Shown here one piece after another: positions 14,123 to 19,149 of a DNA stretch of 19,149 nucleotides; positions within the stretch are counted from its first letter, which is position 1, and the number at the start of each line of letters is the position of its first letter. The stretch comes from Gemmatimonadota bacterium (GTDB lineage Bacteria > Gemmatimonadota > Gemmatimonadetes > Gemmatimonadales > GWC2-71-9), in the NCBI GenBank assembly GCA_003220985.1, contig QHTY01000081.1, forward strand, positions 1 to 19,149. Direction: 5' to 3'. The translations under genes were made by a program, and so were the position numbers. Below the pieces are notes generated by a model. That model ran no database searches, had not been told where the DNA came from, and worked only from the letters and a program-made list of their open reading frames with translations.

Positions 14123-16135
14123 TCATGCCGTCTCCAGCAAGTCGTCGAGCTTGTCGATTTCGGCACGCGCCGAGAGCCGTTGGTAGGAGGAGCGGGCACG
14201 CTGCGCCGCGGCCTTCCCCGCCGGCACATCGCCACCTTGGATCAGCAGCAGCGCGAGATCGCGCTCCGCCATCGCGAGCAGCAGCGGACGGCCATGCTCG
14301 GTGGCGCGCTCGATGACCTGGCGCAACAGCGTCTCGGCCTGTTCCCGGCCGCCGTTTAGGGAGAGCGCGCCGGCCTTGATGCGGAGGTCTTCGGCTTCGC
14401 GGACCGGATCCTTGAGCTCGCGGTGCGTCGCGATGGCGCGGTCGATGGCCGCCATGGCGAGGTCCCGTTCACCGCGTGTCACGTGGATTTCGGCGAGCCC
14501 GGAGATGGCCTGGGCCGTGAGCTGCTGGTCACCGAGCCGCTGCGCGTCTTCGATCGCGGTTTGCGCGATCTCGAGGGCGCGGTCGAGCCGGCCCTGGGCG
14601 CGGCACACCATGCCGAGGTTGTGGCGGGCCTCGGCGACGCCGCGCGGGAAGTGCGCCTGCTCGTACGAGGCAATCGCGCGCGTGTAGGCCACCACAGCCC
14701 GCTTGTAGTCCCCCTGCATGTTCGCGATGACGCCGAGGTTGTTGGCGCAGCGGCCGACCGTCGCCATGTCGTTGTCGTCGGTCGCTTCTTCCTGCGCGCG
14801 CGTAAAGAAGTAGGTGGCTTCGTCGATGCCGCCACGCTCCAGCGCGATGGCGCCACAGACGTTCAGCGCCCGCACTTCCATCGTCCGATCCTTCAATGAG
14901 CGGGCGCGCAGCTGCGCGACCATCGCCCATTGCTGGCCGACCTCGAGCCGGCCCAGGCGGCTGTGCGCGATACCGAGGAGCAGGGTGAGCAACGCCGACT
15001 CTTCGAGCTCGTCCTTGGAGCGCTGCTCGAGATAGGTGAGCAGTTCCGCGTAGCGGCCGGCGTCGGCGAACTCCTGCGCGACGTGGATCGGCGCGAGCGA
15101 GCCGCGCAGCTCGGCGGCGAATGCGTCATCCCAGCCCTGGTTGGCAAGCTTGCGGATTTCGCTCTCGGCGCACATGCGGGCGAAGATGCCCTTGGCGGAC
15201 CGCGCCGCCGCTTGGGCGTCGGCGGTACGGTCCGTGCGACGCAACACGAGCGCGAGATCGCGGGTCGCTTCGCCCAGGAGGAGCAGGCGCGCGTGCAGCT
15301 CGGCACGACCCATGACCTCCCGCAGCGCCTTCTCGGCGCGGGGCAGATGGTTCTCCGCGGCCAACACCAGCGCCTGGATCCGCAGGTCTTCCGCTTCGGC
15401 CACGGGGTCGGGCATCTGGCTGCGGATGACCCGGATCCGATCGAGATCGCGGCGGGCCAGCTCGGGCTCGCTGCGCACCGCGCGGATTTCCGCGCGACCG
15501 CGCAGCGTCATCGCATAGAGGGTCTCGTCGCGCGTGACTTCCGCGCCGGCAACGGCTTGATCGGCTGTGGCCAGCGCCTTGTCGAGGGCCCCCTGCTCCC
15601 GGTAGGCATTCGCCAGGTTGTGCTGGCAGTCGGCGACGCCGGTCTGCACCCCAGCGCGATGGAACGCGGCCGCCGCGATCTCCCACGAGGAGATGGCTTC
15701 GGCGTGGCGGCCACGCAGATGGCTGATGATGCCCAGGTTGTTCGAGGCGCGCCCGCTCGTGGCGTGATCGGCGTCGCGGCTCGCGGCCATCAAAGCCTGC
15801 GTACAAAAATCCGCCGCTACGGTGAGGTTGCCGCTGACGAGGGCGATCGCGCCGCGCGCATTCAGCGCATGAAGCTCGACGCCGTGCTCGCGCAGGGCAC
15901 GGGCATTCGCCAGGGACTGATCGATCCATTGGAGGCCTTGCTCGTGCCGGCCGAGCCGCGCCTGGGCGATGCCGTACAACAAGGCGAGGGTCGGATCGGC
16001 GAGCTCGCTCTGGTCGCGCGCGCCCAGGAACTCGACGACCGCGGCGTGGTGGCCGGCAGCCGCGAGCGCGCGGGCTTTTGCGAGGACCGGCGACGCCTCG
16101 TCGAGGCGCTGGTCGCGGGTTTGGTCTTTGGACAT
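14123..16135 (-). CDS. TPR-repeat protein built from two 333-residue halves
   Basis: A 670-residue all-helical protein without signal peptide or membrane segment. It is made of tetratricopeptide-type repeats, for example ASNNLGIISHLRGRHAEAI, HNLANAYREQGALDKAL, NNLGVIANMQGDYKRAVVAY and HNLGMVCRAQGRLDRALEIA. It is internally duplicated. LLYGIAQARLGR near residue 55 matches LLLGIAHSRLGR near 388, and DPVAEAEDLRI near 247 matches DPVREAEDLRI near 580. Both are offset by exactly 333 residues, so the halves carry no net indel between those points. TPR solenoids bind partner proteins; the partner is unknown. Such 'helical scaffold' proteins are common in regulatory systems, and the GGDEF gene follows 27 bases later. 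The start ATG 16135 lies 18 bases after the lipoprotein stop, with GGGGAT upstream. Confidence 0.85.
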   Translation of the reverse strand: MSKDQTRDQRLDEASPVLAKARALAAAGHHAAVVEFLGARDQSELADPTLALLYGIAQARLGRHEQGLQWIDQSLANARALREHGVELHALNARGAIALVSGNLTVAADFCTQALMAASRDADHATSGRASNNLGIISHLRGRHAEAISSWEIAAAAFHRAGVQTGVADCQHNLANAYREQGALDKALATADQAVAGAEVTRDETLYAMTLRGRAEIRAVRSEPELARRDLDRIRVIRSQMPDPVAEAEDLRIQALVLAAENHLPRAEKALREVMGRAELHARLLLLGEATRDLALVLRRTDRTADAQAAARSAKGIFARMCAESEIRKLANQGWDDAFAAELRGSLAPIHVAQEFADAGRYAELLTYLEQRSKDELEESALLTLLLGIAHSRLGRLEVGQQWAMVAQLRARSLKDRTMEVRALNVCGAIALERGGIDEATYFFTRAQEEATDDNDMATVGRCANNLGVIANMQGDYKRAVVAYTRAIASYEQAHFPRGVAEARHNLGMVCRAQGRLDRALEIAQTAIEDAQRLGDQQLTAQAISGLAEIHVTRGERDLAMAAIDRAIATHRELKDPVREAEDLRIKAGALSLNGGREQAETLLRQVIERATEHGRPLLLAMAERDLALLLIQGGDVPAGKAAAQRARSSYQRLSARAEIDKLDDLLETA

Positions 16136-16153
16136 TGGGATGCTATCCCCGGC

Positions 16154-16852
16154 TTACCAGTTAACCGCCCACTCCATCAACGCTTCTGCGACCGCGTATT
16201 CGCAGAAGTGCGGCAACGCATACGTGAACGACTTTTCGTCGAGCGACTGGCTCGCGCCGATTTGTGTCCACGCATCGCTCAGGTCTTCGCGGTACCAGAG
16301 GCCAAGCAGCTTGGCTTCGATTTGGCTGTCGGTGCTGTCGACGACGCCATCGCCGTTCAGGTCGCCACCGGCGCCGCCGTACCAGAGCTTGAGCTGCGCG
16401 GGCGCGCCAAACTGCAGCCCACTCGGCTCGAGCGAGACGCCGATTTTTGTCGTGTCGATGGTGACGGTGATGAGAACCGAGTCGCCCACGGCGAGCTCGC
16501 CAATGCCAGGCACGAACGTCGGGTCGGTCGTCGTGAGCGTCAGGAAGGGGTGCTTTTGCTCATCGATGCTGCTGACGTAATTGATCTCGATCGACCGTGA
16601 CTGACCGCGAACCGCCCAGAACGAGACGACATACTGATCGAGGCTCAGGGGAGGTGTCATCGCCATCGGGCCGGAGCCGTGCGGGCGATTCGCCGTGCGG
16701 GCGGTGAATTGGGGGACTTTATCTGCCCATTGAAGGAACTTTGGACCCGTGGGAGGGTTGACCGCCGTGGGTTGGACCGCTGTAGGTTGGTCCGCGCAAC
16801 GCGCTACCGAGAGCGCGAGAGCGAGCACCAGAAGGGCGCGGCGAACGAACAT
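16154..16852 (-). CDS. Exported (probable lipo)protein with EF-hand/dockerin-like loop
   Basis: A 232-residue exported protein. The signal MFVRRALLVLALALSVARC ends in Cys19, a possible lipid anchor, although Arg at -1 is unusual for a lipobox. A linker with a PTAVQPTAV repeat follows. The middle (about 75-160) is beta-rich. Residues 164-175 read DLNGDGVVDSTD, a canonical calcium-binding EF-hand/dockerin loop, inserted between LKLWYGGAGG and LLGLWYREDLSDAW. The C-terminal KSFTYALPHFCEYAVA resembles the end of ZU5-like beta-sandwich domains of bacterial surface proteins; that is a tentative resemblance. The frame opens at 16885, but ATG 16852 is preceded by GGAGA at good spacing, and the earlier part is not signal-like. 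First gene of the unit with the TPR and GGDEF genes; divergent from the HTH gene. Confidence 0.72.
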   Translation of the reverse strand: MFVRRALLVLALALSVARCADQPTAVQPTAVNPPTGPKFLQWADKVPQFTARTANRPHGSGPMAMTPPLSLDQYVVSFWAVRGQSRSIEINYVSSIDEQKHPFLTLTTTDPTFVPGIGELAVGDSVLITVTIDTTKIGVSLEPSGLQFGAPAQLKLWYGGAGGDLNGDGVVDSTDSQIEAKLLGLWYREDLSDAWTQIGASQSLDEKSFTYALPHFCEYAVAEALMEWAVNW

Positions 16853-16895
16853 AGACGTCTCCAAGGGCTGGGCGCTTGACTGCATTAGGATCAGG

Positions 16896-16931
16896 AGGCA
16901 GTATTGGACGCAATTGGTCCCTTTGCTGCCT
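16896..16931. promoter_or_regulatory. Nested palindrome in divergent intergenic region, candidate operator
   Basis: AGGCAG (16896-16901) and CTGCCT (16926-16931) are inverted around CAATTG (16911-16916). Both share the centre 16913.5, and an inner GGAC/GTCC pair (16906-16909, 16917-16920) is centred half a base away. It lies between the minus-strand lipoprotein gene (start 16852) and the plus-strand HTH gene (start about 16959), where an autoregulatory operator would be expected. Confidence 0.45.
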
Positions 16932-16958
16932 TTCTACGACACCGAAAGTAGGCATATC

Positions 16959-17554
16959 TTGTCACCTGTCAAGCCCGAAACAGGACCGAAACGAGTCCCA
17001 GTAGCCGATCGCCTGGCACTCCTGCTGGATATCTTCAGCCCATGGGAAGGAATCTCTTTGAGCTATCGGCAGTTCGCCGCAGCGCTGGGAGGCACCGTAA
17101 CTGAAGCTGCCATAAAGAAATGGCCGCATCGTGAGAAGTTTCCGGCCGACGTCGCGCGGTTGATTGTCACAAAGGCAAAAGAGCTTGGCATCCCCGATGT
17201 GACGCTCGAGTGGGTGTTGTGGGGGGAAGGTTCAGGTCCCAAAAAGGGAACCAAAAAGGTTCCACATCCCACACAGCAGCACGAGCATCAGGAGTTAGCG
17301 ACGGCCATCTCGGAGGCGTTGAGGACCGATTTGGCTCACAATGAGTTCGGGCAGTGGTCGTCGGTGGAGGTCCAGCGGACCCTCGTGTGGTCGCTCAAGG
17401 ATCTCGCGCGCCGGCTGTGGGTGCTGCGCTTCCCGATGAGCGAGACGTTTAAGCTGACGGACGATTGGGGGACGAAGATCGGCTTGCCGAGTCGTTCTCT
17501 TGCTTCGGCTCCGGGGTCTGATGATTTTTCGGCCGCTCCTCCAGCTACCCCTCA

Positions 17555-17564
<10 letters not shown>
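16959..17564 (+). CDS. HTH-like (phage-repressor/XRE-type) putative regulator
   Basis: About 201 residues. Residues 15-85 form a compact helical domain (RLALLLDIF, LSYRQFAAALGGTVTEAAIKKW, FPADVARLIVTKAKELG, VTLEWVLWGEGSGP). It has the spacing of lambda/CI- and XRE-like helix-turn-helix domains, including the 'W....G..P' end often seen in phage-type repressors. After a basic linker comes a second helical region (EALRTDLAHNEF...DLARRLW) and a Ser/Ala/Pro-rich tail. The frame is open from 16749, but that part overlaps the divergent lipoprotein's signal peptide. I prefer TTG 16959, preceded by AAAGTAGG at 16945-16952. Composition is somewhat AT-richer than flanking genes. The stop TAG (17562-17564) lies inside the first ten bases of tRNA-Lys, so the gene and tRNA may be co-transcribed. 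The DNA-binding role is inferred. Confidence 0.62.
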
Positions 17565-17627
<63 letters not shown>

Positions 17628-17635
17628 TTCCAGCG

Positions 17636-18205
17636 CTAGCGCAGCAGACTCGCCCCAACTTGCAGAAAGCTCACGGTCGCGCTGCTCGCGGCCTGCCCGC
17701 CGTTGAACTTCACGTCACCGCCAAACACGCCAACCGAGTAATGAATGAAGGGCGCGAGTAGCCAGGATCGGCTGACGCGATACTCGTAGCCCATACCCAG
17801 CTGTGGGCCGATACCCGATGAGGTGATCACGTCGGTGCCGTCGCCGGCGCGGTGCATCACGAGTACCGCGCCGCCGCGGAGATAGAGCCGCCGCCGCACG
17901 CCGGGATACCAGTACGCGGCGCCACCAAACGAGAGCAGTGTCTGGGTCACGCCACCGTCGCTTTCCCGCCACGCGGCGAGCTCGCCGCCAATCCGCAGGG
18001 CGCGGCTGGTCCTCCCGCCGACGCCGATGAACGCGGACAGTCCCGTCCTCCGATGACCGGCGCAGATGTCGCATGTGACGCGCGCCCATCCCGGGGCCAC
18101 GCCCACGCTGTACCACAGTCCGCCGGGCGCCTCGCGCCGTTGGGCCGCGGCGGTGCTCGCCGGGGCCAGCACCAACGCCACCAGGGCCATCGCTTGCGTT
18201 CGCAT
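17636..18205 (-). CDS. Small outer-membrane beta-barrel-like protein
   Basis: A 189-residue exported protein. The signal peptide MRTQAMALVALVLAPASTAAAQ is followed by about 165 residues of alternating hydrophobic/polar strands with Gly-rich turns: LWYSVGVAPGWARVTC, LSAFIGVGGR, IGGELAAWRES, LLSFGGAAYWYPG, LYLRGGAVLVM, GPQLGMGYEYRVS, LAPFIHYSVGVFGG and a final VSFLQVGASLLR. This is the pattern of eight- to ten-strand outer-membrane barrels (OmpA/OmpW-sized). It has one CDIC cysteine pair near the N-terminus. No specific family is recognised, and a pore, receptor or purely structural role cannot be told apart. ATG 18205 is preferred over the upstream TTG (18223) because the signal peptide begins there. 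The stop lies 8 bases from tRNA-Lys, within the palindrome GCGCTAGCGC. Confidence 0.8.
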   Translation of the reverse strand: MRTQAMALVALVLAPASTAAAQRREAPGGLWYSVGVAPGWARVTCDICAGHRRTGLSAFIGVGGRTSRALRIGGELAAWRESDGGVTQTLLSFGGAAYWYPGVRRRLYLRGGAVLVMHRAGDGTDVITSSGIGPQLGMGYEYRVSRSWLLAPFIHYSVGVFGGDVKFNGGQAASSATVSFLQVGASLLR

Positions 18206-18304
18206 ATCGCCACTATAACTCAATTGCCATGGCCAATTTGGGAGTGACTACGGTCACCGCCGCTGTCGGGAGAGTGCGGCGATTCTGTCGCCTATGGGGA
18301 GCTT
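18206..18304. promoter_or_regulatory. Divergent promoter region with inverted repeats
   Basis: Ninety-nine bases between two divergent envelope-protein genes. They hold GTGAC-TACG-GTCAC (18244-18257), a perfect 5-bp inverted repeat, and a near-palindrome AATTGCCATGGCCAATT around an NcoI-like centre (about 18221-18237). On the minus strand TATAGT (18211-18216) resembles a -10 box but lies only six bases from the proposed barrel start, which would make that transcript leaderless or the box irrelevant. The plus-strand gene has GGGGAG at 18296-18301. Confidence 0.35.
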
Positions 18305-19149
18305 ATGAACCGCGCGTTCCTGGTGCTCTGTCTTGTCGTTGCTGCCTGCCACGAGGGGCCGGCGGCGCCCGATTACGGGCCAGCCACCGGCAACGCCGCG
18401 TCGTTTGGCATCTTGACGCCCGGCACGCGCGACGATTGCACGCAGGCCCAGCATGACGCGTTCTCCGTCGTTGGTCCCGATCACAAACGCTATCCTACCT
18501 GGCATCCACCGATCGATCCGGTGAGCGGCTGCTCATTCGGTCATGACCACGGCCGCGACCCCAGAGGCTCCGCGCTGTACCGTGAAGTCGGGGACATCCC
18601 GTTTGGCTATGCCAACGAACAGCTCGACGTGTACGACCCGTTGACCACGCGGCACGAGGATCACTTCGGGCACAAGGTCGAGTGGCAAAACGACATTCCG
18701 ATGCACTTCGGCAGCGATGCGGCGGACGCGCTCTTCGATGTGCGCTGTGACGTGCTCGTGAAGCTGCACCAGGGCACGCATTCGAAGGACGCGTTCACCA
18801 ACAATCTGCACGAGCTGGTCTATCACATCCGCTGTAGCGACGGCACCGAGATGCATATCACCATGCTCGCGGCGATCGGGACGCCGGGGCAGTTCGAGCG
18901 CAGCTGCGACGGCACGACCGTGGTGGTCGGGCCGGCGACTCCGGCGAATTCGCCGGACGGCGGCGGGGTGCGGATCATTCCGGATCGGACGTGCGTCGAT
19001 CGCGATATCCTCGTGCCGCCCGGGCAGTTCTCGAACTTCGGGACGCTGCACGAAAGCTGGCAGACCTCCAATTCGATTCGGCGCCAAGACGGCCACACGC
19101 TCGCGTTCTTCAACCCGTACTTCCAGGTGTCGTTGCCGAGCCGGTTTTA
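18305..19149 (+). CDS. His-rich lipoprotein of unknown function, truncated by the window edge
   Basis: An open frame from ATG 18305 to the right edge: 281 complete codons, no stop. The ribosome binding site GGGGAG (18296-18301) has good spacing. The N-terminus MNRAFLVLCLVVAAC is a lipoprotein signal with Cys15 as the anchor. The mature part is polar and unusually rich in His and Asp: WHPPIDPVSGCSFGHDHGRD, RHEDHFGHKVEW, LHQGTH, LHELVYHIRC, EMHITM. It also has six or so cysteines that could form disulfides (for example CSF, RCDV, IRC, SCDG, TCVDRD). The His clusters suggest metal binding, but I recognise no family and assign no reaction. Codon choice strongly favours G/C in third position, as expected for a real gene here. 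Divergent from the barrel gene, and the two may share regulation. Confidence 0.8.
   Translation, partial: MNRAFLVLCLVVAACHEGPAAPDYGPATGNAASFGILTPGTRDDCTQAQHDAFSVVGPDHKRYPTWHPPIDPVSGCSFGHDHGRDPRGSALYREVGDIPFGYANEQLDVYDPLTTRHEDHFGHKVEWQNDIPMHFGSDAADALFDVRCDVLVKLHQGTHSKDAFTNNLHELVYHIRCSDGTEMHITMLAAIGTPGQFERSCDGTTVVVGPATPANSPDGGGVRIIPDRTCVDRDILVPPGQFSNFGTLHESWQTSNSIRRQDGHTLAFFNPYFQVSLPSRF

Noticed and set aside
14079..14126. A 15-codon reading frame starting ATGA at the TPR stop and covering the GGDEF start
   Set aside because: It could couple TPR and GGDEF translation, but it has no support beyond the overlap and such tiny frames are common by chance.
14930..16600. A 556-codon open frame on the plus strand
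   Set aside because: It is antisense to the TPR gene and the lipoprotein gene, has no family motifs, and arises from the GC-rich third-position bias of the real genes.

Overview
This is a chromosomal window from a GC-rich (by eye about 65%), diderm, free-living bacterium. Outer-membrane proteins (a TonB-dependent receptor and a small beta-barrel), several lipoproteins, two diguanylate cyclases, a polyphosphate kinase and three ordinary tRNA genes point to an environmental Gram-negative. The protein flavour and the dispersed 'ctggagtc/gactcc' hairpins remind me of Gemmatimonadota. That assignment is an impression and no marker gene here proves it. I see no transposase, integrase, phage gene or CRISPR array.

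Layout, left to right. (1) 1-198: the C-terminal end of a plus-strand PH-domain (DUF304-like) protein, at about 47% GC and clearly AT-richer than what follows. (2) 240-3551: a minus-strand pair, a DUF2157-like membrane protein translationally coupled to an HPr-kinase-like P-loop kinase, divergent from an NTP_transf_5-type nucleotidyltransferase. Kinase plus nucleotidyltransferase is a combination known from lasso-peptide maturation, but no precursor, cyclase or PqqD-like gene is present here. (3) 3557-6901: an MFS transporter divergent from a TonB-dependent receptor with a run of G homopolymers. (4) 6979-7515: a CHRD-domain lipoprotein, closed by a hairpin shared with the convergent ppk gene.

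(5) 7536-12894, minus strand: a membrane diguanylate cyclase (reading frame broken once near its N-terminus), a secreted CotH-kinase-like protein, and a 1047-residue polyphosphate kinase with an N-terminal CYTH-like region and a degenerate Nudix-like region. The last two genes overlap as TAATG. CotH proteins elsewhere neighbour CYTH/VTC-type polyphosphate polymerases, so this is the most interesting block. (6) 12895-13273: two tRNA-Glu genes (CTC and TTC anticodons) flanked by two related long imperfect palindromes. (7) 13274-16852, minus strand: a lipoprotein with an EF-hand/dockerin-like loop, a TPR protein made of two 333-residue halves, and a soluble GGDEF diguanylate cyclase.

(8) 16959-17627: a plus-strand HTH-like regulator, preceded by a nested palindrome, whose stop codon lies inside the 5' end of tRNA-Lys(CTT). 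(9) 17636-19149: a minus-strand beta-barrel protein, divergent from a His-rich lipoprotein cut by the right edge.

How the parts may work together: signalling (two GGDEF proteins), polyphosphate metabolism (PPK1 with CYTH and CotH) and envelope functions dominate. The two most testable ideas are a c-di-GMP-linked polyphosphate/CotH operon and an orphan kinase/nucleotidyltransferase pair of the peptide-maturation type.
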